A stretch of 64,000 bases of DNA from an uncultured Rhodopila sp. (GCF_903944925.1 NZ_CAJATU010000072.1:1-64000), one strand, 5' to 3'; counted from the stretch's first letter, positions 45,379 to 54,408 are shown. Made by a program: numbers and translations. The notes: generated by a model from the sequence alone, not told the origin.

Positions 45379-46133
45379 CCGAAGAACCGGACAGCCCGCT
45401 CGCCGCCTGGTCCCGGCTGCGCGGCCTGACCGCGGCGCGCATCGGGTTGGCGCGCAGCGGTGCGGCACTGGCGACGGCGCCGCTGCTGGATTTCCGCCTC
45501 GCCCACGCCCGGGCACGGGATGCGGTGCATGCCCCGCTGGATGCCGCGCGGCTGGCGGAGGAGGCCGCCGCGCTCGGCCTGCCCGTCCTCACCGTCCACA
45601 GTGCCGCAGCCCACCGGCGGGAGTATTTGATGCGTCCTGATCTGGGGCGGCGGCTCGGGGCGGAGGCTGCCGCCGCACTCGCCGCCCGGGCGGGCGCGCA
45701 TGACCTGGCGATCGTCCTGGCGGACGGACTGTCGGCGCGCGCCGTGCAGGATCACGCGGTTCCGGTGCTGGCCGCGGCGCTGCCGGCCTTGCGCGCCGAG
45801 GGTTGGCGCGTCGCGCCGCTGGCGATCGTCCACCAGGGCCGCGTGGCCATCGGCGATGCCGTCGCGGCGGCGCTCGGGGCGTCCGCGGCGGTCGTTCTCA
45901 TTGGCGAGCGTCCCGGCCTGTCGGCGCCCGACAGCCTGGGGGCGTATCTCACCTGGCAGCCGCGGCCGGACAGCACGGACGCCGAACGCAACTGCATCTC
46001 CAACATCCGGCCGGACGGTATCGGCGCGCAGGAGGCGGCGTTCAAGCTGGTGTTCCTGCTGCGCGCAATGCGCGCCCGGGGGGTGTCGGGCGTCAGTCTG
46101 AAGGACGAGTCGGGAATGGCCGCCATTGACTGA
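45375..46133 (+). CDS. eutC: Ethanolamine ammonia-lyase small subunit
   Basis: A 252-residue cobalamin-binding subunit. ARIGLARSGAALATAPLLDF is the family N-terminal signature, and LAIVLADGLSARAVQDHAVP and VLIGERPGLSAPDSLGAYLT contact the B12 cofactor; ERNCISNIRPDGI is the conserved C-terminal segment. Translationally coupled to eutB. Confidence 0.96.
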   Translation: MTEEPDSPLAAWSRLRGLTAARIGLARSGAALATAPLLDFRLAHARARDAVHAPLDAARLAEEAAALGLPVLTVHSAAAHRREYLMRPDLGRRLGAEAAAALAARAGAHDLAIVLADGLSARAVQDHAVPVLAAALPALRAEGWRVAPLAIVHQGRVAIGDAVAAALGASAAVVLIGERPGLSAPDSLGAYLTWQPRPDSTDAERNCISNIRPDGIGAQEAAFKLVFLLRAMRARGVSGVSLKDESGMAAID

Positions 46134-46225
46134 CGCCATCGGCCCCGGCGTCTCCGCTCATCGCCGGACTGACGCATGGAGATCCCCGGGGCGGAGCCAC
46201 TAAAGTGCTCGATGCGAGCCGTTGA

Positions 46226-46652
46226 ACCGCATTCCGGAATGCCAAAGCGCGGATCTGGCAGGCGCTGGACCGCGCGATCCGTGCCGCGGGCATCCCCTGC
46301 GAAGCGTTGCCGCACGGCATTACCGTCGAGGTCGGCGATAGCGATTATGAGCCAAATGCTATCGTGCAGTGCGGGGAACTCGACCCGAACGGGACGACCG
46401 CGGAAAGCCCGTGCATCCTCGCCGAGGTGCTCTCGCCAGCGACCAGCACTATCGATCGGGCCTGGAAGCTTCAGGAATATTTTCAAACTCCCGTCATTGC
46501 ACCACTACCTGATCGTCTGGGCCGACAAGCAGCAGATCGCCCACCATCAGCGCGGAGATGGCGGCGGGATCGAAACCCGGACGGTCAAGGGCGGCGGGAT
46601 CGTGCTTGATCCACCGGGTATCGCATTCGATGTCGCCGAAATCTATCGATGA
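46226..46652 (+). pseudogene. Uma2-family endonuclease, truncated and frameshifted
   Basis: Frame one reads KARIWQALDRAIRAAGIPCE, LPHGITVEVGDSDYEPNA and ILAEVLSPATSTIDRAWKLQ, the middle of a Uma2 (PD-(D/E)XK-like) protein. After EYF the reading continues one base later as LPSLHHYLIVWADKQQIAHH and LDPPGIAFDVAEIYR, the Uma2 C-terminus, so a one-base insertion lies at about 46484-46490. The first ~50 residues are absent; TGA at 46223-46225 closes the frame. An intact Uma2 gene of a different subgroup is at 50754. Confidence 0.78.
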
Positions 46653-46687
46653 TGCCGGTTCGCCGGAGGACCAACTCTCCTGCGGTC

Positions 46688-48031
46688 CTATCGTCGATGC
46701 AATGCGGCCTCCACCGCGGCGGCGATGCCGAACAGCCTGGCGTCCCCCAGCGTCTCGCCCATCAGCATCAGCCCCACCGGAGCCTCCCCGGGTCGGTGGC
46801 ACGGCACCGAAATCGCGCACCGGTCGAGAAAATTGCCGAGTGCCGTGTTGCGGAGGATCAGCAGATTCAAACTATTATAGTAACGATCGTCCTCCAGCGC
46901 CGCAATCGGTGGCGGAACGATCGGCACCGTCGGCATCACGACGCAATCATACGCCGCGGTGGCGCGGTTGAACACCGCGATCAGCCGGGCGCGGGCGGCT
47001 ACGAGATCGAGGTAGTCGGCTGCGCTGATCGACTCGCCGCGAGCGATGCGCAGGCGGATGCGCGGATCGTACAGGCCGCCTTTCGACGCCAGCAGCGAGC
47101 GGTGCCAGGCGTACGCCTCCGACGCGGCGAAACCGCCTTTGGCGTTCGCCTCCGGCAGTTCGTCGAACCCAGCGAAGCGGGCCCGTTCGATCCGCGCCCC
47201 GGCCGCGGACAGGGTTGACAGAGCCCGTTCGAACGCCGCGGCGACCGTGTCGTCGATGCCCTCCAGCACCAGGCTGTCGGGCACCGCCAGGCGCAGGCCA
47301 TTGAGCCTGACAGCGAGCGGCGCACGCGGGGTCTCCCCCGCCAGGATGGCGTCGATCGCCGCGCAGCAGGCCACACTCGGCGCCAGCGGGCCGACGGAAT
47401 CCAGCGACGGCGCGAGCGGCAGCACGCCGGCCAACGGGATGCGCCGCGCTGTCGGCTTGTAGCCGACGATGCCGCAGAAGGCGGCGGGGATGCGGCAGGA
47501 GCCGCCGGTGTCCGTGCCCAACCCGGCCGCCGCCATGCCGTCCGCGATCGCGACGGCGGTGCCGGACGAACTGCCGCCGGGGATTCGCTTCGATGCACGG
47601 TCCCACGGGCTGGTCGGCGTGCCGTAATGCGGGTTGATGCCGAGGCCGGAGAAGGCGAACTCGGTCATGTTGGCGCGGCCGACGGGGATGAATCCGGCGC
47701 CCAGCATCCGCGTGACGACCGTGGCATGGGCGGTGGCGGCCGGGGCATCCGCCAGCACCGCGGAGCCGGCGGGAGTCGGCTCGCCGGCGATATCGAACAG
47801 GTCTTTCAGCGCGATCGGGATGCCGGCATAGCGGCCGGGCGCGCGGTTGACCTTGCGCAGGCTGTCGGCGGCGTCGGCCATGGCACGGGCCTGCTCCGCA
47901 TGCACCTTGATGAACGCCCGCGAACCTTCACCGGACGGATCGGCGATGCGTGCAAGAGACTCCTCGACCAGGGCGCGGCTGGTGGTGGTTCCGTCGGCCA
48001 GGGCCTGGGCGAGTTCGTCGATCCTGCGCAT
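46688..48031 (-). CDS. Amidase (amidase signature family)
   Basis: A 447-residue amide hydrolase. The Ser-cisSer-Lys triad is visible: Lys in IALKDLFDIAG (about residue 73), cis-Ser in IPGGSSSGTAVA, nucleophile Ser in GTDTGGSCRIPAAFCG (about residue 170). Length fits small-molecule amidases rather than GatA. Substrate unknown (AtzF, indoleacetamide hydrolase and aryl-amidases are relatives). GGGAGG precedes ATG 48031; a longer upstream frame is not family-like. Divergent from udh with 32 bp between starts. Confidence 0.92.
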   Translation of the reverse strand: MRRIDELAQALADGTTTSRALVEESLARIADPSGEGSRAFIKVHAEQARAMADAADSLRKVNRAPGRYAGIPIALKDLFDIAGEPTPAGSAVLADAPAATAHATVVTRMLGAGFIPVGRANMTEFAFSGLGINPHYGTPTSPWDRASKRIPGGSSSGTAVAIADGMAAAGLGTDTGGSCRIPAAFCGIVGYKPTARRIPLAGVLPLAPSLDSVGPLAPSVACCAAIDAILAGETPRAPLAVRLNGLRLAVPDSLVLEGIDDTVAAAFERALSTLSAAGARIERARFAGFDELPEANAKGGFAASEAYAWHRSLLASKGGLYDPRIRLRIARGESISAADYLDLVAARARLIAVFNRATAAYDCVVMPTVPIVPPPIAALEDDRYYNSLNLLILRNTALGNFLDRCAISVPCHRPGEAPVGLMLMGETLGDARLFGIAAAVEAALHRR

Positions 48032-48063
48032 GATGCCTCCCGTGCGAGCGAAAGGAGCATGCC

Positions 48064-48906
48064 ATGACTGAGACGCCTGCCAAACCGGTTCTTCTGACGG
48101 GGGCCTCCGGCGCGCTGGGCCGGGTGCTGGTGCGCCATCTGGGTGGGTTGGGATGGAAGCTGGTGCTGACCGACATCGCGCCATTCCCCGAGGCGCTGCC
48201 GGCGGGTGCTGTGTTCACCCGCGCCGACTTGGAAGACGGGGTGACGATCCTGCGGCTGGCGGAGGGATGCGGGGCGATCCTGCACCTGGGCGGCGCCTCG
48301 ACCGACCAGCCGTTCGAGACGGTCATCGGCCCGAACATCCGCGGGGTGTATCATATCTATGAGGCGGCGCGGCGCGAGAAGGCGCGCGTGGTGTTTGCTT
48401 CGTCGAACCATTCCATCGGCTTTCACGAGCGGGGCGAAAGCATCGGCGCGGATACGCAGTTCCTGCCGGACACCTATTACGGCCTGTCCAAAGCCTATGG
48501 GGAGCTGATGGGGCGGCTATACTGGTTCAAGCACGGGGTGGAGAGCGTGTTCGTGCGCATCGGTTCGGCCACGCCGGAGCCGGTGAATGCGCGGATGCTG
48601 GCGTCCTGGCTGTCGTACGGGGATTTCGCCCGCATGGTCGAGCGCAGCGTGCTGGCGAAGTCCGCCGGCTGTTCGGTGCTGTGGGGTGCTTCGAAGAATG
48701 CGCGGATGACGTGGTGGCGCGACGATGCGCGGCAGGCGCTGGGCTGGGAACCGGTCGATAGCGCGGACGGATTTACCGCGCAGTTGGCGGGCGTGGTGAG
48801 CGGCGATCCGGTGGAGGAACGGTATATGGGCGGCGGATATTGCTCGGCGGAGTATTCCCGGGCCGAACCGGCGCCGGCGGGCCTGTTTGGAGAAAGCGAT
48901 GACTGA
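48064..48906 (+). CDS. NAD-dependent uronate dehydrogenase-like epimerase-fold enzyme
   Basis: A 280-residue extended short-chain dehydrogenase. Rossmann motif LLTGASGALGRVLVRHL at the N-terminus, ILHLGGASTDQPFE, FASSNHSIGFHERGE, catalytic YGLSK and VRIGSATPEPVNARMLASW closely follow Agrobacterium uronate dehydrogenase as I recall it. Expected reaction: D-glucuronate or D-galacturonate to the aldaro-lactone. The next gene (GST) starts 8 bp before its stop. No further uronate genes are nearby, so substrate is inferred from similarity alone. Confidence 0.82.
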   Translation: MTETPAKPVLLTGASGALGRVLVRHLGGLGWKLVLTDIAPFPEALPAGAVFTRADLEDGVTILRLAEGCGAILHLGGASTDQPFETVIGPNIRGVYHIYEAARREKARVVFASSNHSIGFHERGESIGADTQFLPDTYYGLSKAYGELMGRLYWFKHGVESVFVRIGSATPEPVNARMLASWLSYGDFARMVERSVLAKSAGCSVLWGASKNARMTWWRDDARQALGWEPVDSADGFTAQLAGVVSGDPVEERYMGGGYCSAEYSRAEPAPAGLFGESDD

Positions 48907-49606
48907 GGGCGTTCTTTACATCGGCAACCAGCGGTATTCGTCGTGGTCGATGCGCGGCTGGCTGGCGGTGCGGCTGGCGGAGCTGGATGTCGAGGTGCGG
49001 GTGATTCCGTTCGAGCGTCCGGGGCCGACCCGGGCGATCGCCGCGGTGTCGCCGAACGGGCTGGTGCCGTTTCTTGAGCACAACGGCGCCCGGGTGTGGG
49101 AGTCGCTGGCGATCTGCGATTACTGTGCCGAGGTTCGGCCCGGGCTGTGGCCGGCGGATCGGATCGCCCGGGCGCATGCGCGGTCCATCTCGGCGGAGAT
49201 GCATGCCGGGTTTCGGGAGTTGCGTTCCGCCATGTGGATGAATCTGGGGCGCGATTTCTCGGGACTCGGGCGGACGCCGGGGGCGGTGCGGGATATTGCC
49301 CGGATCGAAGCGCTCTGGGCGGAGACCCGGGCGCGGTTCGGGGCAGGGGGGCCGTTTCTGTTCGGCGCTGCGTTCGGCGCGGCCGATGCGATGTTCGCCC
49401 CGGTGGTGGCGCGGTTTTTGGGCTGGGGCGTGCAGGGCTCGCCGGCGACCGCGGCGTATTGCGCGGCGGTGCGCGGCCATCCGTTGGTAGCGGACTGGTA
49501 TGACGCGGCGGCGGCCGAGCCGAAGGCGTGGCTGGTGGAGGGCTATGAAAGCGCCCCGCCGCCAAGCCTGGCGGTTGCGCGCGGACAGGATGGGGTGAAC
49601 GGTTAG
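48899..49606 (+). CDS. Glutathione S-transferase
   Basis: A 235-residue GST. The N-terminal thioredoxin-fold domain has YIGNQRYSSWSMRGWLAVRL, where SSWS carries the probable catalytic Ser, and the cis-Pro segment NGLVPFLEHNG, then VWESLAICDY for glutathione binding. The C-terminal helical domain has FLFGAAFGAADAMFAPVVAR with the N-capping Asp. Overlaps the uronate dehydrogenase-like gene, with GGAG 7 nt upstream of the ATG. Confidence 0.92.
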   Translation: MTEGVLYIGNQRYSSWSMRGWLAVRLAELDVEVRVIPFERPGPTRAIAAVSPNGLVPFLEHNGARVWESLAICDYCAEVRPGLWPADRIARAHARSISAEMHAGFRELRSAMWMNLGRDFSGLGRTPGAVRDIARIEALWAETRARFGAGGPFLFGAAFGAADAMFAPVVARFLGWGVQGSPATAAYCAAVRGHPLVADWYDAAAAEPKAWLVEGYESAPPPSLAVARGQDGVNG

Positions 49607-49680
49607 TTTCTTGCCGGAAGGGGACCAGGGCTTGGCCCCATTGGCGCCAACTTAAGGTCCGACGGCACGGACCGCCCCCG

Positions 49681-49713
49681 GTGGCATGGCGGGACTTGGT
49701 CCGGCCATGCCAC
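49681..49713. repeat. Dispersed palindromic repeat, single-arm copy
   Basis: GTGGCATGGCGGGAC and GTCCGGCCATGCCAC form a hairpin (14 of 15 pairs) with a 3-base loop, matching one arm of the element at 18943-19034. Confidence 0.65.
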
Positions 49714-49790
49714 GCATGCAGCGGCTCGGGATGGACACTTTGTTTCGTGCCTACGGGACGCCGCTCGACGCAGCGAACCGGTTCGGCCGG

Positions 49791-50447
49791 TCAGTGGTCG
49801 TTCACTGACGCGAGGCTCCGCGGCGAGTCCGCTTCCGCAACGGGTTCGTAACGCGACAGGCGCGACACGGCCTTCCGGGCCTCCCAGTTGACGAGGTAGA
49901 AATCCGCCACGACGGGCGCATCGATGAATGTCACGTTCTCGGCGTTCCGGCGCTCCGCCGCGGCGGTGTAGTTGTAGGAGCCGCCGACAACCAGGTGGCC
50001 GTCGATAATGATGACCTTGTTGTGGGCGATGGAGACGCTGTCGTCGATCCATGTCGGGATGTTCGCCTCGGCCGTGAAATGTGCGCCGCTGAGGTGCCTT
50101 TTTCGCTGACCCTCGCGCTCCGGCTTGTCGTCCGACTTGTCGAGGATCGCCTGGACATCGACGCCGCGCGCCCGCGCATCGGCCAGCGCCTGGAGAATGA
50201 CTTGTGAGGTAAAGCCATAGGCCTGGACGCGGATGGATGTCCTCGCCCCGGCAATGGCCTGCACGACCGGCGTATCGCATTCCCGGGCGGGCACGAAGCA
50301 GACGCCAACCAGTGCGGGCGCGGGACCGTGCACCGCCGCATCCGCGGCGTTCGGGTCAGCGGGTTGACCTGACACCTGCGCCGCCGGGCCGGCGAGCGCA
50401 ACGGCGAAGGTCATCGAGAAAGGCAGCAGTACTTTCAGGCCACGCAT
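49791..50447 (-). CDS. Secreted phospholipase D-fold nuclease (Nuc-like)
   Basis: A 218-residue protein with a signal peptide (LLPFSMTFAVALAGPAAQVSG). One HKD motif is present as AHNKVIIIDGHLVVGGSYNYT (split: HNKVIIID, GGSYNYT) at about residue 150, and QAIAGARTSIRVQAYGFTSQ precedes it, as in the single-motif Nuc/EndA nucleases that act as dimers. Expected to hydrolyse phosphodiesters, most likely DNA, in the periplasm or outside. GGGAG upstream of ATG 50447. Confidence 0.87.
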   Translation of the reverse strand: MRGLKVLLPFSMTFAVALAGPAAQVSGQPADPNAADAAVHGPAPALVGVCFVPARECDTPVVQAIAGARTSIRVQAYGFTSQVILQALADARARGVDVQAILDKSDDKPEREGQRKRHLSGAHFTAEANIPTWIDDSVSIAHNKVIIIDGHLVVGGSYNYTAAAERRNAENVTFIDAPVVADFYLVNWEARKAVSRLSRYEPVAEADSPRSLASVNDH

Positions 50448-50753
50448 TTTGCGCTCCCGCCGAGGGGTTCGGCGATATGGCAACGATTGCAGCATCCCGA
50501 CCGTTTGTCCAGTCCGGAGCGTGCCGCTTACGAGCGGGATTGCATCGGTTTTTCGCCTTTAACCGGCCGCTGTCACTCCGGCGCCTGCACCGAAGAAGCT
50601 GTTGCGCCGATGGGCCGATGACTTGCGGATACTGCGGCGGGATGACGCCAAACCGGCTATTTGTGGCGCCGAGCCGGGCGGTTTACTCCGGAGGTGGTTG
50701 GGGGTAGTCAATCGCCGCTCGCAAGACGGCGCGGACTGTGCCAGGGTTTCGCC
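50448..50753. other. Intergenic gap
   Basis: 306 bases between two divergent genes. No gene, strong hairpin or clear promoter was found; it presumably holds the promoters of both neighbours. Confidence 0.5.
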
Positions 50754-51338
50754 ATGGATGCTGCTCTGAAGGTTCCGGAGTTCATGACGGTTGAGGCGTT
50801 CCTCGATTGGGATGCGCCGCCGGGCTATCTCTGGCAATTGCGCGACGGCGTTCCGCAGGCGATGTCGCCGCCGAGCCCGACGCATGGCGTGATCCAAAGC
50901 CGCATAGACCGCCTCATCGGAAGCTTTCTCGAAAGCCGGGCCAGCCCGTGCCGAACCGTGATCACGCCGGGCGTCATCCCGGCATCCCGGTCCGACATCA
51001 ATATGCTCATCCCCGATCTGGCGGTCACCTGCTCGCCAATCCAGGCGACGGATCGGGCGCTGGCAAACCCGCTCCTGCTGATCGAGGTCTTGTCTCCCGG
51101 GAACCAGTCCGAGACCTGGATGAACGTCTGGGCCTACACCACCATTCCGAGCGTGCAAGAGATCGTCGTGCTCCAAAGCCAAAAGATCGGCGTGCTGGTG
51201 CTGCGGCGCGCTGCCGACGGCACGTGGCCCGACCACCCGGCCCCGATCACCGGGGGTGAACTGACGCTTGAAAGCATCGGCTTCCAGACGTCGATCGAGG
51301 AGATCTACCGAACAACGTGGCTTGCCGACAGCGCGTGA
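50754..51338 (+). CDS. Uma2-family (PD-(D/E)XK-like) endonuclease
   Basis: A 194-residue member of the Uma2/DUF820 family, predicted restriction-endonuclease fold. MTVEAFLDWDAPPGYLWQLR with the acid residue near the N-terminus, THGVIQSRIDRLIGSFLESR, INMLIPDLAVTC and PLLLIEVLSPGNQSE supply the core (Asp then Glu-x-Leu strand). The family is expanded in many bacteria, of unknown role and perhaps linked to mobile DNA. A second, broken copy is at 46226. Confidence 0.85.
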   Translation: MDAALKVPEFMTVEAFLDWDAPPGYLWQLRDGVPQAMSPPSPTHGVIQSRIDRLIGSFLESRASPCRTVITPGVIPASRSDINMLIPDLAVTCSPIQATDRALANPLLLIEVLSPGNQSETWMNVWAYTTIPSVQEIVVLQSQKIGVLVLRRAADGTWPDHPAPITGGELTLESIGFQTSIEEIYRTTWLADSA

Positions 51339-51464
51339 CCCCCCGCCGGGTCTTCGCCGTATCGATCGGCATGATCGCACGTTGGCGGATCGCGCTATCT
51401 CGGAAAGCCGATCGATACGGCCTCTGCGGATGGCCGCGGCAAAAGCGTTTGCGATCTCAAGTTC
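51339..51464 (-). pseudogene. VapC toxin fragment
   Basis: Reading from 51464: ELEIANAFAAAIRRGRIDR, the central VapC segment (LEVANxxxxAxRRGRI). A shift of frame then gives AFRDSAIRQRAIMPIDTAKT, which matches the following VapC region. The first ~45 residues with the catalytic Asp and the C-terminal third are missing. It overlaps the end of the Phd-like frame. Confidence 0.65.
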
Positions 51465-51687
51465 CCTTAATACGCAGCCCCGCAAGCGTGCCACCTTTTC
51501 TCATCTCGCGGATTCGTTGAGCGGCCAGGTGGGCTGCATCTCGACTGGGGATTGCTTTGGGCGGGACCAGACGCGCGACCTCTTTGCCGTGGCGAGAAAT
51601 CACCACTGCTTCCCGGTTTTCCGCGAGGTCCAGCAGCGCGCTCAGCGAAGTCTCGGCGGCCGCAATCTCGGCTCGCCGCCGGCCGTT
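51457..51687 (-). pseudogene. Phd/YefM-type antitoxin remnant without a start codon
   Basis: An open frame of 76 codons, preceded directly by TGA TAG, reads EIAAAETSLSALLDLAENRE, AVVISRHGKEVARLVPPKA and IREMRKGGTLAGLRIKGT. This is a Phd/YefM antitoxin almost from its first residues, but no ATG, GTG or TTG precedes the family start; only a rare ATT (51666) could serve. The last ~10 residues of the family are replaced where it joins the VapC fragment. Confidence 0.68.
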
Positions 51688-51698
51688 CTATCAGCCGG

Positions 51699-52220
51699 TC
51701 AATCCGCCGCCGCCCGGTCCCCCTCCACCACATAGGGGAACCGCTTCACCTTCGCCATGTTCAGCCCCTCGATCCGCAGCAGCCGCGTATCCCCCGTCCG
51801 CTCCGGCGAGTGCACCACCCCGACGTCGTACAGATACGCATCCCCCGGCTTCATCACGTAGTCCCGCACGAACGCCACCTTCCCGGGCGCGCCGTCCGCC
51901 GGCCGGGCAAGGCATTTCCAGTCGGTCATGATCGTCTCACCCGCCGCCTGGCCGTAGATCGCCCAGGCCGGACCGTGGTCATGCGGCGCGCTGCTTTTCG
52001 GCCCGACATAGCCATGCGCCAGGATGGCGAACCCGAGTTCCGCGTCCTCATACAGCAGATGCCGCTCCGGCGTGCCGGGCGGGATATACCGCGCGACGAA
52101 CGCGGAATCCGCCAGCGCCTCCGCCACCAGGTCCCGCGCCCGCTCCCGCCCCGGAGTCCCCGGCTGCGCTTTCAACGCGGCATGCAAATCGGCGGCGAAC
52201 TGCTCCAACGTGATGGCCAT
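51699..52220 (-). CDS. Cupin-fold protein, cysteine-dioxygenase-like
   Basis: A 173-residue protein. LLYEDAELGFAILAHGYVG is followed by the metal-binding cupin motif APHDHGPAWAIYGQAAGET (two His) and, later, KPGDAYLYDVGVVHSPER with the third His. Such proteins are conserved in Rhodospirillales next to oxidative enzymes; the reaction is unknown. ATG 52220 fits the family; a longer upstream frame is arginine-rich and unlikely. Second gene of a probable two-gene unit with the upstream conserved protein. Confidence 0.82.
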   Translation of the reverse strand: MAITLEQFAADLHAALKAQPGTPGRERARDLVAEALADSAFVARYIPPGTPERHLLYEDAELGFAILAHGYVGPKSSAPHDHGPAWAIYGQAAGETIMTDWKCLARPADGAPGKVAFVRDYVMKPGDAYLYDVGVVHSPERTGDTRLLRIEGLNMAKVKRFPYVVEGDRAAAD

Positions 52221-52242
52221 GGCTGAAATCCTTCTGCGATCC

Positions 52243-52662
52243 CTAACGACGATACGGGTAGCAACTGCTGCGGTCGAGCGTGATCCGATAATGATCCGCC
52301 AGCGCCTTGATCGCGTCGCCATGCTCCGGATACGGATCGGCATTGCCCGGCCCGACGATGATGCAGCCCCCGCCGCTGCCGCGCCCGCGGGGCGGCAGCA
52401 TCGCGGTCACCAAGGCGGTGCCCTCCTCATCCCGCAGGGTCAGGAACAGCGGCATCGAGCGGCGGATATGGTCTTCCTTGTTGATGTCCTGCTCGATGAA
52501 CACCGAGGTATTCGGGTGGAAGGCTTCGGCGGCGCGCTCACGCTCCCGCCGGTAGTGCTTTTCCACCGCGTGCCGCATCTCCATCGACTCGGCAATCGCT
52601 TCGCCCTCTGTAACGAGGCGGAACCAGGTCCTGTTGTGCGGTGCGTCGCAGACATACTCCAT
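52243..52662 (-). CDS. Conserved hypothetical protein
   Basis: A 139-residue soluble protein starting MEYVCDAPHNRTWFRLVTEG, with MEMRHAVEKHYRRERERAAE, DINKEDHIRRSMPLFLTLRD, a glycine-rich loop (RGRGSGGGCIIVGPGN) and HGDAIKALADHYRITLD. No catalytic motif that I recognise. It precedes the cupin gene by 22 bp on the same strand and is divergent from the GMC oxidoreductase. Confidence 0.75.
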   Translation of the reverse strand: MEYVCDAPHNRTWFRLVTEGEAIAESMEMRHAVEKHYRRERERAAEAFHPNTSVFIEQDINKEDHIRRSMPLFLTLRDEEGTALVTAMLPPRGRGSGGGCIIVGPGNADPYPEHGDAIKALADHYRITLDRSSCYPYRR

Positions 52663-52755
52663 GCACGAACCTCGCTCAGCTTGGATTGGTCTGAAACCCG
52701 ATAGTAGGCTGGAATGCGCCGGTGATCAAACGTCCGGAGCGCATGGGGGGATTGA

Positions 52756-54408
52756 ATGGCGGAAACCGGGGACAGCTTCGACTATGTCATCGTCGGCAGC
52801 GGCGCCGCCGGCAGCGTGCTGTGCAGCCGGCTGACCGAGGACCCCGGCGTCACCGTCTGCGTCCTGGAATGCGGGCCGGCCGATCGGCATCCCTACATTC
52901 ATATTCCGGCCGGCTTCATCAAGATGCTGTTCAACCCGGCCTACACGTTCCAGTTCCACACCGCGCCGGGTGGGGCTATCAACGGCCGCCGCATCCCCAC
53001 CACGCAGGGCCGCACCGTTGGCGGCTCAAGCTCCATCAACGGCATGATCTACAACCGCGGCCAACGGGAGGATTTCGACTCCTGGGCGCAGCGCGGCAAT
53101 CGCGGCTGGGGCTATGTCGATGTCCTGCCCTACTTCAAGCGCGGCGAGCGGCGGCTGGGCGTCGCGGATGACCGCATCCACGGCCGCTCGGGCGCGCTGC
53201 CGGTGACCGACAACGACTGGATTCACCCGGCGATGGAGGCGTTCCTGGCGGGGGCGCAGGAACTCGGGATGCCGCGGTGCAAGGACTACAACAGCGGCGA
53301 CGACCAGATGGGAGTCGGCTATTTCCAGCGGCTGATCCAGGGCGGCTACCGGCGTTCGGCCGCGCGGGCGTTCCTGTATCCGGCGCGGGCGACCGGGCGG
53401 CTGGAGGTGCGGACGCAGGCCCGGGCCGCCGCGGTCCTGTTCGACGGCACGCGGGCCACCGGGGTCCGCTATGTGCATGACCGCGACCGGTCGGTGCGGC
53501 GGGAGGTTCGCGCTCGCAGGGAAGTGATCATATCGTCGGGGACGGTCAATACCGCCAAGCTGCTGCAGCTTTCCGGCGTCGGTCCGGCCTGGCTGCTGGG
53601 CGAACTCGGCCTGCCGGTGGTGGCCGATTTGCCGGTGGGCGAGAATTTCCGCGACCATTATTCGACCCGGATCGTCGCGCGGGTGAAGAATGTGCGCACC
53701 ATCAACGAGATGGCGCGCGGCTTCGGCCTGGCGGAGCAGATTGCCCGCTGGGCGGTGGGCAAGCCGAGCATCCTCGCGGTGGCGCCCTCGATCGCGCACT
53801 GGTTCTGGAAGACCGAGCCGGCAATGCGGCAGCCCGACCTGCAGGGCGTGTTCAGCCCGGCGAGCTACAAGCAGGGGTTTGTCGGCTTGCTCGACGACTA
53901 TCCGGGGATGACCTGCGGCGTCTGGCAGCACCGGCCGGAGAGTGTCGGGTACGTCCGCGCCGTCAGCACCGATGTCCTCGCTGATCCGGTGATACAGCCA
54001 AACTACCTGCGCGACACGATGGATCAGCGCGTGCTGGTGAAGGGCATGCACTGGGCGCGCAAGCTGCTGCACACCAAGGCGCTGGCTGCGTATTTCGAAT
54101 CCGACGTGCTGCCCGGGCCGGATGTGCGGACGGATTCCGAGTGGCTCGACTACGCCCGCCAATACGGTTCTACTGCGTATCATTTGATCGGCACTGCCCG
54201 GATGGGGCCGGTGACGGACAGGACTTCGGTGGTGGACGACCGGCTGCAGGTGCACGGCTTGCAGGGGTTGCGCGTGGTGGATGCCTCGGTGATGCCCAGC
54301 ATGCCGTCGGCCAACACCTATAGTGCGACGATGATGATTGCCGAAAAGGCGTCCGACATGATCCGCGGGCGGCCGCCGCTGGAGCCGGTGGCAGGGGTGG
54401 CGGCTTAG
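52756..54408 (+). CDS. GMC-family FAD oxidoreductase (choline dehydrogenase-like)
   Basis: A 550-residue flavoenzyme oxidising an alcohol. FAD-binding DYVIVGSGAAGSVLCSRL at the N-terminus, GRTVGGSSSINGMIYNRG (GMC signature 1), IISSGTVNTAKLLQLSGVGP (signature 2) and the C-terminal catalytic region STAYHLIGTARMG (His) and PSANTYSATMMIAEKASD (Asn). No signal peptide. Substrate not predictable from sequence alone; choline, glucose-type and alkanol dehydrogenases share these features. Confidence 0.92.
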   Translation: MAETGDSFDYVIVGSGAAGSVLCSRLTEDPGVTVCVLECGPADRHPYIHIPAGFIKMLFNPAYTFQFHTAPGGAINGRRIPTTQGRTVGGSSSINGMIYNRGQREDFDSWAQRGNRGWGYVDVLPYFKRGERRLGVADDRIHGRSGALPVTDNDWIHPAMEAFLAGAQELGMPRCKDYNSGDDQMGVGYFQRLIQGGYRRSAARAFLYPARATGRLEVRTQARAAAVLFDGTRATGVRYVHDRDRSVRREVRARREVIISSGTVNTAKLLQLSGVGPAWLLGELGLPVVADLPVGENFRDHYSTRIVARVKNVRTINEMARGFGLAEQIARWAVGKPSILAVAPSIAHWFWKTEPAMRQPDLQGVFSPASYKQGFVGLLDDYPGMTCGVWQHRPESVGYVRAVSTDVLADPVIQPNYLRDTMDQRVLVKGMHWARKLLHTKALAAYFESDVLPGPDVRTDSEWLDYARQYGSTAYHLIGTARMGPVTDRTSVVDDRLQVHGLQGLRVVDASVMPSMPSANTYSATMMIAEKASDMIRGRPPLEPVAGVAA

